DNA of 64,000 bases from Robinsoniella peoriensis (GCF_042680125.1 NZ_JBHTNY010000006.1); one strand, 5' to 3'; positions 16,104-26,120 are shown, counted from the first letter of the stretch. Numbers and translations are program-made. The notes: generated from the sequence alone by a model not told the origin.

Positions 16104-17627
16104 ATGAAATCGTATTTTATTGGAATTGATACGGGGACTCAGGGAGTACGGGTTGGAATTGTTGATGAAGATGGTGAAATGCTGATCAGCCATGAAAAAA
16201 AGTGGGAAACTTCTTATCCTAAAGTCGGCTGGGCAGAACAAAATCCTATGGATTGGTGGGAGAGCATTCTGGAGGTGCTAAAACAGTGCTCCCGTGAAAT
16301 GACGGATGAGCAGAAGAAATCCGTGAAGGCGTGCTGTGTCTGTGCTACATCTTCTACGGTACTGGCTATCGATGAACAGGGAAAGCCTCTTATGGATGCC
16401 ATGATGTGGATGGATGCCAGATCCCGGGAGGAAATGAATGAGATCAATGAAACGCATGATCCGGTTCTGGATTACTGTGGGAAGGAGACATCCTTTGAAT
16501 GGATGATTCCAAAAGCATTATGGATCAAAAAACACCGCAGGGATATTTACGATAAGTGTTTCCGGCTGGTAGAACAACTGGACTGGATTAATTACATGTT
16601 ATGCGGAAAGCTATCCAGTTCCATCTGCAATACGACATGCAAATGGAATTACATAGAATCAAAAGGCGGTTACCAGAAGGAATACTTTGAACGGATAGGT
16701 TTTGAAGATTATCAGGAAAAAATCGTCACACAGGTAGATAAAATCGGTGAGGTTGTGGGGAAAATAAGACCCGGACTGGCAGAGCGTTTTGGATTTAATC
16801 CTGATTTAGTGGTGGTACAGGGAGGAATTGATGCCCATATGGCGATGTTTGGACTGGATGTTATTAAGCCTCATAAACTGGGTATTGTTATGGGAACCAG
16901 TTTTGTACATCTGTGTATGTCCAAAGAGAAGCCGGATCTAAAAGGCATCTGGGGGCCTTATGACAGTGCACTGGTAGACGGACTCTGGCTGCTTGAAGGA
17001 GGTCAGATATCGGCTGCCGGACTGGTAAACTGGTTTCGGAAAAATTTTCATATCGGAGAAGAAGACGGTAATCCTTATGCCAAACTGCTTCGGGCGGCAG
17101 AGGAAGTCGATCCCGGATCTGACGGGTTAACGGTTCTGGATTTTTTCCAGGGAAACCGAACACCGTATAAGGATGCAATGGCCAAAGGTGTGATCTATGG
17201 ACTGAATGTCAAACATACCTGGAAACATATTTACCATGCTGTGTTGGAATCCGTATCATTTGGTACATACAACATTATACGGAATTATGAAACCCAGGGA
17301 TATGAAATAAATTCGCTGACTGTCTGCGGGGGAGTTACCAAAGACCGTGGATGGATTCAGATGATATCGGATGTAACCGGTAAAAAGATTATTATCAATC
17401 GGAACAGCCAGGCAGGGGTATTGGGGTGCTGTGTGGCAGCTGCATCAAAAGGAAGACATTATCATAGTTTTCAGGATGCAGCAGATAAGATGGTAGTGCC
17501 CGAAATAGTGATCAAACCCGATATGGAAAAGCACAAATTGTATCAGGAACCATTCCGGAGATATCTGAAGCTTTACCGGAGTTTGAAGGATTTGATGCAT
17601 GATACCCAGGAGATTAGCCTTATTTAG
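16104..17627 (+). CDS. FGGY-family carbohydrate kinase
   Basis: 507 aa, full length. N-terminal FGGY/actin-fold domain with IGIDTGTQGVRVGIVD (6-21) and MDARSREE; the catalytic Asp lies in GGIDAHMAMFG, the ATP-binding C-terminal domain contains TVCGGVTKDRGWIQMISDVTG. Such kinases phosphorylate ketoses or polyols (xylulose, ribulose, erythritol, glycerol); the closest feel is ribulokinase/xylulokinase-like, but substrate cannot be called. First gene of the operon that continues with an Rbs-type importer; its promoter has the candidate SorC-type sites. Ribosome binding site GAAAGGACAAGGGA. Confidence 0.92.
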   Translation: MKSYFIGIDTGTQGVRVGIVDEDGEMLISHEKKWETSYPKVGWAEQNPMDWWESILEVLKQCSREMTDEQKKSVKACCVCATSSTVLAIDEQGKPLMDAMMWMDARSREEMNEINETHDPVLDYCGKETSFEWMIPKALWIKKHRRDIYDKCFRLVEQLDWINYMLCGKLSSSICNTTCKWNYIESKGGYQKEYFERIGFEDYQEKIVTQVDKIGEVVGKIRPGLAERFGFNPDLVVVQGGIDAHMAMFGLDVIKPHKLGIVMGTSFVHLCMSKEKPDLKGIWGPYDSALVDGLWLLEGGQISAAGLVNWFRKNFHIGEEDGNPYAKLLRAAEEVDPGSDGLTVLDFFQGNRTPYKDAMAKGVIYGLNVKHTWKHIYHAVLESVSFGTYNIIRNYETQGYEINSLTVCGGVTKDRGWIQMISDVTGKKIIINRNSQAGVLGCCVAAASKGRHYHSFQDAADKMVVPEIVIKPDMEKHKLYQEPFRRYLKLYRSLKDLMHDTQEISLI

Positions 17628-17797
17628 CATGGTGCTAAATAAATCTAATATATGGCAGACTGCTTCCGGGAGCCTGTTGCAGATTCAGCGATCCGCCACA
17701 ATAAGCGGAATGCATAATCTTGCAGAAACAGAAAACTTTTCTGACACGCACCAGAATAGCAGGAGCCGCAAATATTCATATTCTAAGGAGGAATAAA

Positions 17798-19018
17798 ATG
17801 AGAAGGTACAAAAAGATGTTGGGGATTTTATTAACAGTGGCAATGTCCGTTTCCATGCTGTCGGCATGTGGAGGCACAACGAAGAGTTCTGATGCGGACA
17901 CCGCGGCAAAAACAGAGGCTCAGGCAGAGACAAAAGCTGCAGAGACAAAGGCAGCAGAAACAAAAGAAGCAGTAACGGAATCAGCAAAAGAAACAGCATC
18001 AGAGGCAGTCACGGAAGCAGAGAAAAAAGCGGATGCTTCCGGTAAAAGTTTTAAAGTCGGCTATGTAAATAAGACCTTAAATAACCCATATTTTGTAGCT
18101 CTGGATGCAGCCCTCAAAGAAGAAGTCGAATCAAGGAGATGGTCTTATGCCAGCCTGGATGCTTCCGAAGATATTTCCAAGGAAATGGAAAATATGGAAA
18201 CGTTCGTTTCCCAGAATTATGATTGTATTATTATGAACTGTGTAGATTCCGAGGCCTGTCTTCCGGCGATTGCAAATGCAACAGCAGCAGGTATTCCGGT
18301 AATCAATGTAGATAATGCCTGTGATACATCGGCTGATAATATTACGACCGTTTGTTCCGATAACCTGAGAAACGGAAGAGCAGTAGGACTCTATGTTGGT
18401 GAGCAGTTCGGGAAAGACCCGATTGTATCCGTACTCCTATCCGGTGTAAAAGGTGCGGTGGTATCTCAGGAAAGACGTACCGGTCTTATGTGCGGAATTA
18501 TTGAACAGAGAACAGGCTGTACGGAAGATGAAGCCTGGGCTGCAGCAAAAACAATGGAACAGGAGCTGATGGACAAAGGTAAAGCAGAAAATGCGGATGC
18601 AGATTTCAAGATCAACGGCCAGGGCTGGGGTAACTGGACTGCAGATGAAGGTCTTCCGGCAATGGAGGATTTACTGGTAGCAAATAAGGATATCAACCTG
18701 GTATTAGGCGAGAATGACAATATGTTATTAGGCGCTATGACTGCTATTGAAAATGCAGGCTTAACCGATAAGATTAAACTCGCGGCAGCAGCAGACGGAC
18801 AGAAGGAAGCAATCAAACTAATCGCAGATAATACGGGTTATATTGCTACTGGGGATAATAATCCAAAGACGGTTGCGGCTATGGCTATGCAGGTTGCAGA
18901 CGATGTTTTACTGAATGGTAAGACAGCAGACGATTATGAGGATATCACACGGACACCGCCTCTTTGTTATACCATTGAAAATGCAAAAGACTACTATGAT
19001 GAAAATGCGGCATTTTAA
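17798..19018 (+). CDS. Sugar ABC transporter substrate-binding lipoprotein (RbsB-like)
   Basis: 406 aa. ATG 17798 is chosen because AAGGAGG lies 7 bases before it; an ORF extension to 17720 has no such site. Signal peptide with lipobox MLSACGG (Cys near 23), then a long Ala/Glu/Thr/Lys linker (about 25-80) and a type I periplasmic-binding fold (FKVGYVNKTLNNPYFVALDAAL near 86, VINVDNACD, GENDNMLLGAM, YIATGDNNPKTVA). It would capture a monosaccharide or polyol outside the cell for the ATPase and permease that follow. Confidence 0.93.
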   Translation: MRRYKKMLGILLTVAMSVSMLSACGGTTKSSDADTAAKTEAQAETKAAETKAAETKEAVTESAKETASEAVTEAEKKADASGKSFKVGYVNKTLNNPYFVALDAALKEEVESRRWSYASLDASEDISKEMENMETFVSQNYDCIIMNCVDSEACLPAIANATAAGIPVINVDNACDTSADNITTVCSDNLRNGRAVGLYVGEQFGKDPIVSVLLSGVKGAVVSQERRTGLMCGIIEQRTGCTEDEAWAAAKTMEQELMDKGKAENADADFKINGQGWGNWTADEGLPAMEDLLVANKDINLVLGENDNMLLGAMTAIENAGLTDKIKLAAAADGQKEAIKLIADNTGYIATGDNNPKTVAAMAMQVADDVLLNGKTADDYEDITRTPPLCYTIENAKDYYDENAAF

Positions 19019-19046
19019 CAACGGAATGTAAGGCAGGTGTAATACA

Positions 19047-19078
19047 CCGCCGCAGGCAGCGGGTTTTGCCCCTGGCGG
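19047..19078 (+). other. Intercistronic stem-loop between SBP and ATPase genes
   Basis: CCGCC (19047-19051) pairs with GGCGG (19074-19078) with inner AGG/CCT and GGG/CCC pairs. Such stems often let the binding-protein mRNA be more abundant than the ATPase mRNA; no T-run follows, so it is not a clear terminator. The 227-base gap holds no gene that I can support. Confidence 0.5.
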
Positions 19079-19245
19079 CAGATGCCAAATGGTTCCTCAA
19101 ACGAGTCCGTTTGGTTTGCTGCCCGCGGGAATAAAGGAATCAAAAATGGGGGTGTTGTGTCAGTTTATCAGAAGAAAGATAACGATGCGACATCCCCAAA
19201 AAAGAAAAGCAGCAGAAACACAGAAAATGATGAGGAGTGTAGGCG

Positions 19246-20739
19246 ATGGGTAGTGAATATCGGGTTGAGATGGAGCATATTGACAAAAAGTTTGGCGGCG
19301 TCTATGCACTGAAGGATGTTTCTTTGCGGGTAAAGCCAGGAGAAGTCCATGCTTTAATCGGAGAAAACGGTGCAGGAAAATCTACTTTGATGAAAATCTT
19401 ATCCGGGGCGGTTTTACGGGATGGAGGGACTATTCGGATTGACGGGCAGGAGGTAAAGATCACCTCTCCAAGAGAAGGGAAAGACCTGGGGATTGCAACG
19501 ATATATCAGGAGTTTATGCTGGCGCCTCATTTAACGGTTGCTGAAAATATATTTATTGACCGGTTAAATCAGGGCGGAGCGGCTATTCGGTGGAAAAAAT
19601 TAAATAAAGACGCTTCCGAAATATTAAAGAAGCTGGGATTTGGAGAAATTGACCCGAAACAAAAGGTTGCGGAATTGTCGGTGGCATATCAGCAGGTTGT
19701 GGAAATCTGCAAGAATCTCAGCCGGGATGCAAAGATTCTGGTGCTGGACGAACCAACTGCAGTGCTGACATTTACAGAAATTGAAAAACTCTTTTCACTG
19801 GTGAACCTTTTGAAAAAAGACGGAGTCAGCATCATCTACATATCCCACCGGTTGGAAGAAATATTCCAGTTATGCGACACAATAACGGTATTTAAAGACG
19901 GGAAGTTTGTAAAAGAGCTTTCTACCGGAGATATCGATAAGCATGGGCTGATCAATCTCATGGTCGGTCGGGAAATGTCTACCCTGTATCCGGAGAGAAA
20001 AGTGAAGCTGGGAGAGGTGGTTCTGGATGTGAAAAACCTGAACTGCGGAAATATGGTACAGAATGTGTCTTTTTCTGTTCGGGCAGGTGAAGTGCTGGGA
20101 TTCAGCGGACTGGTGGGGGCAGGAAGGACGGAGACTATGCGTGCCGTATTTGGAATAGACCGTAAAGAAAGCGGTGAAATTACGCTGGCGGGGGAAAAGG
20201 TGTCGTTTAAGGCGCCTAAGCATGCAGTGGAACGCGGGCTGGGATTCCTGCCCGAAGACAGAAAGCAGCAGGGGGTACTGCTGAATCAATCCATACGTAT
20301 TAACACGACCCTTGCTTCCCTGAAACAGGTAAAATACGCCATGGACGTTATCAACGGAAAAAAAGAAAAACAGACAGTAGAAAATATCCTGGGGCAATTG
20401 TCTACGAAATATGCATCCATGGAGGATGATGTATCCAGTCTGTCCGGAGGCAACCAGCAAAAAGTGGCTCTTGCAAAATGGCTGGCGGCTGACTGTAAAT
20501 GTATGATACTGGATGAGCCTACCCGTGGAGTGGATGTCGGGGCAAAGGTAGAAATATATAAAGTAATTAATGATCTGGCGGGACGGGGAGTTGCAATCGT
20601 TATGATCTCTTCGGAGATGACGGAAATCATCGGAATGTGCGACCGGGTTATCATTATGAGGCAGGGCAGAGTTACCGGCGAAGTTGCCAGAGAAGAATTA
20701 TTTGAAAATGTGCTGATAAAATACGCAATGGGGGTTTAA
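19246..20739 (+). CDS. Sugar ABC transporter ATP-binding protein (RbsA/MglA type)
   Basis: 497 aa with two tandem nucleotide-binding domains as in CUT2 importers. Domain 1: GENGAGKST near 40, LSVAYQQVVEI, ILVLDEPTAVLT. Domain 2: degenerate Walker A GLVGAGRTETM, signature LSGGNQQKVALAKWLA, Walker B CMILDEPTRGVDVG. The pattern of a degenerate second Walker A is normal for this family. Works with the lipoprotein at 17798 and permease at 20882. Confidence 0.95.
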   Translation: MGSEYRVEMEHIDKKFGGVYALKDVSLRVKPGEVHALIGENGAGKSTLMKILSGAVLRDGGTIRIDGQEVKITSPREGKDLGIATIYQEFMLAPHLTVAENIFIDRLNQGGAAIRWKKLNKDASEILKKLGFGEIDPKQKVAELSVAYQQVVEICKNLSRDAKILVLDEPTAVLTFTEIEKLFSLVNLLKKDGVSIIYISHRLEEIFQLCDTITVFKDGKFVKELSTGDIDKHGLINLMVGREMSTLYPERKVKLGEVVLDVKNLNCGNMVQNVSFSVRAGEVLGFSGLVGAGRTETMRAVFGIDRKESGEITLAGEKVSFKAPKHAVERGLGFLPEDRKQQGVLLNQSIRINTTLASLKQVKYAMDVINGKKEKQTVENILGQLSTKYASMEDDVSSLSGGNQQKVALAKWLAADCKCMILDEPTRGVDVGAKVEIYKVINDLAGRGVAIVMISSEMTEIIGMCDRVIIMRQGRVTGEVAREELFENVLIKYAMGV

Positions 20740-20772
20740 GTGTAAGCCGGCTTGAGGTTTTCATGGGTTTAG

Positions 20773-20865
20773 GTTTGAAAGAAAAATATGAAATCGAAAG
20801 GAAGCCACATTTTGATTCTTTCAAATTGATTTAGTTGTGGCAGTACAGCAGGCATGCCTGCTGTA
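20773..20865. repeat. Two-hairpin intergenic element, copy A
   Basis: TTTGAAAGAA (20774-20783) is complementary to TTCTTTCAAA (20816-20825); this is followed by TTGATTTAG and a perfect 22-base palindrome at 20844-20865 whose centre is GGCATGCC, then GGGTGAAAAAATG. Copy B at 35307-35370 has the same order of parts, also directly before an ABC permease gene. Confidence 0.6.
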
Positions 20866-20881
20866 TGCAATGGGTGAAAAA

Positions 20882-21838
20882 ATGAATACAAAAAATAAAG
20901 CTGCAAAATTATTTGTCAAACATAATACTTATTTTATGCTATTGCTGTTAGTGGTTATCTGTATCTGCATATCGCCGGATTTCTTTACCTTACAGAATAT
21001 CATTAATATCCTACGCCAGTATTCAGGTACCACCGTTGTCTGTATGGGGATGTTGTTTGTAATTCTGACTGGGGGAATTGATTTATCTGTTGGATCTATT
21101 CTGGCACTTGGAAGCGTAATGGTGGCATTTGCACTGACAACCCACAGTCTGGGTATGGGAGCTGCAATTCTCCTACCGGTTCTGGTTGGGTGTGTATTAG
21201 GTGCAGCTACCGGATTTCTGGTATCTTATGCCAAGATGGCAGCTTTTGTGGCTTCATTGGCAATGATGACCATTGCAAGAGGTCTGGCATTTGTTATATC
21301 CAATGGGCAGCCGGTGCAGACACCAAAGGATACCATTGGTAAATTGGGTGTAGCTATGATCGGGGGCGTGATTCCATGGCTGGCAGTCATTGCAGTAGTT
21401 GTTATTTTGATATTTGCGTTTATTCATAAGTATACTGCTTTTGGACGTATCATAGTTGCCATAGGAAGTAATGAAACGGCCGTAAAATTAGCGGGAATCC
21501 GTGTAAACCGGTATAAAATGTCCGTGTATGCTATCTCCGGAATCTGTGCTGCTATTGGTGGCATTATCGCATCTTCCAGAACGGCTATCGGAACACCGAT
21601 TATAGGACAGGGATTGGAACTGGATGCTATTGCAGCCTGCGTGATTGGGGGCGCAAGCCTGTCGGGCGGAGAAGGGTCCTGTATTAAGACCGTTGTAGGT
21701 GTACTGGTGCTGGCACTGATCAGCAATATCATGAATCTGCTCGCAGTTCCTTCTTATCCCCCGGATATCATAAAAGGCATTATTATTATCATTTCTGTGC
21801 TATTACAGGGTCTTACTTCTAAAAATAAAACAGTCTAG
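20882..21838 (+). CDS. Sugar ABC transporter permease (RbsC-like)
   Basis: 318 aa from ATG 20882; a GTG-started extension to 20837 would run through the palindrome and is less likely. About 8-10 membrane helices; family motifs LTGGIDLSVGSILALGSVMVA and GRIIVAIGSNETAVKLAGI and GGASLSGGEGS are all present, typical of CUT2 permeases for pentoses, galactose or polyols. Completes the importer begun at 17798. The start has only a weak ribosome binding site (GGGTGA), close to the upstream hairpin, so its translation may depend on RNA structure. Confidence 0.93.
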   Translation: MNTKNKAAKLFVKHNTYFMLLLLVVICICISPDFFTLQNIINILRQYSGTTVVCMGMLFVILTGGIDLSVGSILALGSVMVAFALTTHSLGMGAAILLPVLVGCVLGAATGFLVSYAKMAAFVASLAMMTIARGLAFVISNGQPVQTPKDTIGKLGVAMIGGVIPWLAVIAVVVILIFAFIHKYTAFGRIIVAIGSNETAVKLAGIRVNRYKMSVYAISGICAAIGGIIASSRTAIGTPIIGQGLELDAIAACVIGGASLSGGEGSCIKTVVGVLVLALISNIMNLLAVPSYPPDIIKGIIIIISVLLQGLTSKNKTV

Positions 21839-21899
21839 AGTGTTTTAAAATAGCTTTCTAATAGCTGTACGTCATGGTTTGACAGAGAGGAGCATTGCA

Positions 21900-23441
21900 A
21901 TGAGAGATATTTTACTGATGGCAGTGGATTTGGGCACAAGTTTTATAAAAGTTGGAGTTTATGATACGGACAGTACGTGTATTACCCTGGAGACAGAACC
22001 GGTAAAAGATTATAGACCGGATCCCGGCGTATTTATACAAAAGGGAGAAGAATTATTAGCCTCCGTAATCGCCTGTATGAAAAAAGTATGTGCTGCACTG
22101 GAGGGAAGGGCAGAATGTATTGAAGCCATTGCCTTTACCGGACAGATGTCAGGGTTCATGGGAGTGGATGAAAACTGGAATGATATCACCACCTGGTCCT
22201 GTTCTCTGGACAGCCGGTATATGCCTTATGCAGAAAAACAAATGGAAAAACTAAGAGATCCATTTTTGTGTATTGGGGGAACGAACTTTCCCCAAATGGC
22301 ACCAAAATATGAGTGGTTCAAAATGGAATATCCGGAACAGAGCAAAAAGATTGCAAAATATCTGATGATCAGTGGGTACGTGATTGGAAAATTAGGAGAT
22401 ATATCCGTGGAAGATGCGGTAATAGACAGATCCTTTACCCAGTGGACCGGACTTGCTGATGTACAAAATGACAGATGGTCACAGGAAATCTGCAGGGAGA
22501 TTGGACTGGATGAGAAATATCTGCCTAGAATTGTGAATTCTAACCACATCTGCGCACGGCTAAATAAGGAAATGGCAGCAGCGACGGGATTAAAACAAGG
22601 GGTTGTTCTGGTATCCGGTGCAGGAGATAAGCCTGCGGGATGTCTGGGGGCCGGAATTGTAAACTATGGAGATATGATATTTGAAGCTTCGTCCTATGGA
22701 GAAGTGAGCTGCTGTGTCAGTGAATATCGTCCGGATATGGATGAAAGGCGTCTGGATGTCATTCCATCAGCGGTACCGGGAGAGTTTTATGCCACTCATT
22801 TTGCAGCAGGTTCCGGGATTACTTTAGACTGGTTTATGAATACTTTCGTAAAACAGGCAGGCATCAGTACGAAAGAAATGTTTGCAGATATGGAACATAA
22901 AATGAGCAGCATTGCGCCGGGATGCAATGGTCTGATGGGAATCGGGCTGCTGGGCGGCAGCTCTATGCCGCTTGATGGTTCACTGCGGGGTATGTGGATG
23001 GGATTCGACTGGAGCCATTCCAAAGAGCATTTTTATAAAGCGCTGTTAGAAAGCTTTACCTATGATTTTACCCTGTGTATGCAGCGAATGGAAGAACTGT
23101 ATCCGGAATATGAGCTTGATCATGTCCGAATCATTGGAGGGGGCGCCAAATCGCCGGTATGGACGCAGATGTGTGCTGATGTCCAGGGAAAGCGATATGA
23201 GGTTCTGAACCGGGAGGATGCTGCCATGTGGGGAGCTGCAATTCTGGCTGGAAATGCCATAGGTGTTTTTCCGGATTTAAAAGAGACCGCATTAAAGCAT
23301 GTGAAAGTAGAACGGGAATTCCTACCGGATTTATCAAAAAGAGAAGCGTATATGCCTTACTTGCATTTATATAAGGATTACATGGTGGAGCTTCATGATT
23401 TCTATGAGCGGATAGGACAATTATCCAATAATATGGTATAG
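21900..23441 (+). CDS. FGGY-family carbohydrate kinase
   Basis: 513 aa from ATG 21900, which has GAGAGGAG 6 bases upstream. N-terminal ILLMAVDLGTSFIKVGVYD; AFTGQMSGFMGVD; catalytic Asp in SGAGDKPAGCLGAG; C-terminal RIIGGGAKSPVWTQMCADVQGK. Xylulokinase-like in overall pattern. It sits between the importer and three zinc-dependent dehydrogenases, so the substrate is probably the ketose or polyol these act on. It is the second FGGY kinase of this operon, so the two presumably act on different intermediates or isomers. Confidence 0.92.
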   Translation: MRDILLMAVDLGTSFIKVGVYDTDSTCITLETEPVKDYRPDPGVFIQKGEELLASVIACMKKVCAALEGRAECIEAIAFTGQMSGFMGVDENWNDITTWSCSLDSRYMPYAEKQMEKLRDPFLCIGGTNFPQMAPKYEWFKMEYPEQSKKIAKYLMISGYVIGKLGDISVEDAVIDRSFTQWTGLADVQNDRWSQEICREIGLDEKYLPRIVNSNHICARLNKEMAAATGLKQGVVLVSGAGDKPAGCLGAGIVNYGDMIFEASSYGEVSCCVSEYRPDMDERRLDVIPSAVPGEFYATHFAAGSGITLDWFMNTFVKQAGISTKEMFADMEHKMSSIAPGCNGLMGIGLLGGSSMPLDGSLRGMWMGFDWSHSKEHFYKALLESFTYDFTLCMQRMEELYPEYELDHVRIIGGGAKSPVWTQMCADVQGKRYEVLNREDAAMWGAAILAGNAIGVFPDLKETALKHVKVEREFLPDLSKREAYMPYLHLYKDYMVELHDFYERIGQLSNNMV

Positions 23442-23455
23442 AAGGAGAAGGAAAT

Positions 23456-24535
23456 ATGGCTAAGACAGTAAAAACAATGAAAGCACTGGTTGTTTACGGA
23501 AAGAATGATTATCGGCTGGAGTCAGATTATCCGGTACCGGAATTAAAAAAGGGTGAGGTACTGATTAAAGTGGAGGCTTGCGGTGTGTGCGCAAGTGATA
23601 TTAAAAACTGGCATGGAGCAGAAGGTTATTGGGGAGATGGTAAATCAGAGCCCTGGGTAAAAACACCGTTTATTCCCGGGCATGAATTTGTGGGAGAAGT
23701 AGTCGAGGTGGCTGAAGGTTACCAGGGATGTGCAAAGGCAGGTGACCGGATAACCGGTGAACAGATTGTACCCTGCGGGGAGTGCATGTTCTGCAGGACA
23801 GGTCATTATTGGATGTGTGACCAGGCAGATATCTTTGGATTCCGTGCCCACGTCAATGGTGCCATGGCGGAATATATGATATTGCCTGAAAAGACAAGGA
23901 TTTATCAGATTCCTAAGGATCTGGAATTAGAAAAAGCCATCTTAATTGAACCGTACAGCTGTGCAAAGCACGCAGTGGACCGTGCGGATATTTCCAATAC
24001 CGATGTAGTTGTAATTTCCGGAGTGGGAACATTGGGGCTGGCAATGGTTAATTATGCGAGATTGAGAAGGCCTAAAAAGCTCATTGCAATTGATATGAAG
24101 GAAGACAGGCTTGTGATTGCCAAAAGTTTTGGTGCGGATATCTGCCTCAATCCGTCAGAGTGTGACGTAGTAAAAGAGATTCAGAGCATGACAAATGGTT
24201 ATGGCTGTGATATTTATATAGAAGCAACGGGACATCCTTCCAGTGTGCAGCAGGGTTTAGATGCCATACGGAAATTGGGGAGATTTATTGAGTTCAGCGT
24301 ATTCGGACAAAAAGTAAGTGTGGATTGGTCTGTAATCGGTGATGGAAAGGAACTGGATATTCTGGGAGCACATTTAGGACCTTACTGTTTTGATGTGGTA
24401 ACGGAATGGATTGCAGATAATACCATTTATACGGATGGTGTAGTGACTCATACATTTTCCCTGGATCAGTGGCAGCAGGCTTTTGAGCAGAATGCCAAAG
24501 GAGATGGATCTCTTAAGGTTGTTATAAAACCATGA
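23456..24535 (+). CDS. Zinc-dependent sugar/polyol dehydrogenase (MDR family)
   Basis: 359 aa, medium-chain dehydrogenase. Catalytic zinc ligands in CGVCASDI and GHEFVGEV, four structural-zinc cysteines in CGECMFCRTGHYWMC, and a Rossmann GVGTLGLAMV followed by IAIDMKEDR, where the Asp at the end of beta-2 suggests NAD(H). It would oxidise a polyol to a ketose, or the reverse. It is 14 bases after the FGGY kinase with AGAAGGAGAAGG upstream. Specificity is unknown. Confidence 0.92.
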   Translation: MAKTVKTMKALVVYGKNDYRLESDYPVPELKKGEVLIKVEACGVCASDIKNWHGAEGYWGDGKSEPWVKTPFIPGHEFVGEVVEVAEGYQGCAKAGDRITGEQIVPCGECMFCRTGHYWMCDQADIFGFRAHVNGAMAEYMILPEKTRIYQIPKDLELEKAILIEPYSCAKHAVDRADISNTDVVVISGVGTLGLAMVNYARLRRPKKLIAIDMKEDRLVIAKSFGADICLNPSECDVVKEIQSMTNGYGCDIYIEATGHPSSVQQGLDAIRKLGRFIEFSVFGQKVSVDWSVIGDGKELDILGAHLGPYCFDVVTEWIADNTIYTDGVVTHTFSLDQWQQAFEQNAKGDGSLKVVIKP

Positions 24536-24551
24536 TAATGGAGGAATGAAA

Positions 24552-25076
24552 ATGATTACAGTACAGGCAGAGCAGTTAAGCAAAGAGAGTTTTGATATAT
24601 TTGGCCAGTTCCATCCTATGTGCGCAGAGGAAGGCGCATGTTTTGGAGATCAGAATTTTACGTTTTACCGCGACAGTATCCGCATGGTACCGCCGGTATC
24701 AGCACTTGCATTTTCAACCCTCCAGGTAGAGAGGTCAGTCCGGTTCCTGGTTCCGGCACTGGAATATCATGATCACACGGCTGAAATCATGATGCCTATG
24801 GATGATGATACCGTATTGTGCCTTGCGCCTGCAGGGAATACCGGGAGACCGGAAACCGGAGACATACGTGCATTTTTTATACCCTGTGGTACCATGATCC
24901 ATTTGAATCCCGGTACCTGGCATTACATGCCCCAACCGTTAAACAAGGAAGAAGTTCATGTCCTGATCGTACTTCCGGAACGCACCTACTGGAATGACCT
25001 GACAGCGGTAAACTTTGAAGGGGATAGCTTATTAACCGTCAAAACAGGAGGAGACTATGAAAGCATTTGTTTATAA
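24552..25076 (+). CDS. AllA-like (ureidoglycolate-lyase fold) cupin protein
   Basis: 174 aa from ATG 24552 (GGAGGA is 6 bases upstream; the ATG at 24546 is too close). The central part HTAEIMMPMDDDTVLCLAP, then GDIRAFFIPCGTMIHLNPGTWHY, matches the beta-barrel pattern of ureidoglycolate lyase-like proteins, with His and Glu near 77-80 and the GTWHY motif. In this context it is unlikely to be in allantoin metabolism; it may act on a sugar acid or as an epimerase or isomerase. It overlaps the next gene by 20 bases. Pfam DUF4867 is another possible family name. Confidence 0.65.
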   Translation: MITVQAEQLSKESFDIFGQFHPMCAEEGACFGDQNFTFYRDSIRMVPPVSALAFSTLQVERSVRFLVPALEYHDHTAEIMMPMDDDTVLCLAPAGNTGRPETGDIRAFFIPCGTMIHLNPGTWHYMPQPLNKEEVHVLIVLPERTYWNDLTAVNFEGDSLLTVKTGGDYESICL

Positions 25077-26094
25077 TGGGGATAAAAATTTTCGTATCGA
25101 AGACAGGGAAAAACCGTCTGCATCAAAAGATACGGCAGTGATTAAAATAGAAGCTGCATCTATCTGTGGAACGGACGTGAGAACTTATGCCAATGGAAAC
25201 CCAAAGATCACTCCAGGCAGGATTATAGGGCACGAATGCTGCGGAAGAATTGTAGAGATCGGCAGAGAAGTGCCGGGATTTGCACTTGGGGACCGGGTTC
25301 AGATCGCGCCTGCGATTGGATGCGGTGTGTGCAGGCCCTGCCAAAAAGGGCATACGAATATGTGTGACCATTTAAGGACAATCGGTTTTGAATTTGATGG
25401 AGTTTTTGCAGAATATATGGAGATACCTGCCGATGCCTTTCACCAGGGGAATGTCAATAAGGTGAACGAGCATGTGACGGCAAATGAAGCGGCGCTTGCA
25501 GAACCAATGGCATGTGCTTACAATGCACAGCAAATATGCAATATCAAAGAGGGGGATACCGTTGCTGTATTTGGTTCCGGTTTCATCGGCTGTTCCCATG
25601 CAGAACTTGCATTTGCAGCGGGGGCATCTAAGGTCATGATGATGGAAGTATCGGATTTTCGCATCCGTCAGGCACGGGAATTAATCCCGGATATTATTGT
25701 CATCAATTCTAAGACGGAAAACTGTTATGACAGAATTATGGAAGAAACAGACGGCAATGGGGCGGATGTGGTAATTACGGCATGTTCAGTTGGACAGGTA
25801 CATACGGACGCACTGAAGATAGCAGCAAAGCATGGCCGGATCAGCCTGTTTGGAGGAATACCGGGAGACGGAAAGGGATTTTTAGACTCCAACGATATTC
25901 ATTATAAAGAACTGGGGGTCTTTGGTGTTCATGCTTCGACCAGCAGGCAGAACAGGGAGATATTAGAAAAAATATCTAGGAGACAGCTGCAGCCGGAAAA
26001 ATATATTACGAAAGAATACCCATTAGAAGAAATCCTGGAAGCTTTTGAACATTTGAAGGCGGGCCGGATTCTAAAAGCAATTATCCACCCATAA
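25057..26094 (+). CDS. Zinc-dependent dehydrogenase (MDR family)
   Basis: 345 aa. Catalytic zinc motifs CGTDVRTY and GHECCG, structural zinc cysteines CGVCRPCQKGHTNMC, Rossmann motif GSGFIGCSHAEL. A C-terminal half with ITACSVGQVHTDALKIAAKHGRISLFGG is typical for sorbitol/threonine-type dehydrogenases. Start ATG 25057 behind AGGAGGAGA, inside the end of the cupin gene, so both are coupled. Second of three MDR enzymes here; the three differ enough to be separate steps rather than recent duplicates. Confidence 0.9.
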   Translation: MKAFVYNGDKNFRIEDREKPSASKDTAVIKIEAASICGTDVRTYANGNPKITPGRIIGHECCGRIVEIGREVPGFALGDRVQIAPAIGCGVCRPCQKGHTNMCDHLRTIGFEFDGVFAEYMEIPADAFHQGNVNKVNEHVTANEAALAEPMACAYNAQQICNIKEGDTVAVFGSGFIGCSHAELAFAAGASKVMMMEVSDFRIRQARELIPDIIVINSKTENCYDRIMEETDGNGADVVITACSVGQVHTDALKIAAKHGRISLFGGIPGDGKGFLDSNDIHYKELGVFGVHASTSRQNREILEKISRRQLQPEKYITKEYPLEEILEAFEHLKAGRILKAIIHP

Positions 26095-26120
26095 AGATTT
26101 CAATGGAAAGTATTGCTTAA

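Noticed and set aside
20837..20881. GTG-started N-terminal extension of the permease
   Set aside because: It would translate through a perfect palindrome, has no ribosome binding site, and the family normally starts near the ATG at 20882.
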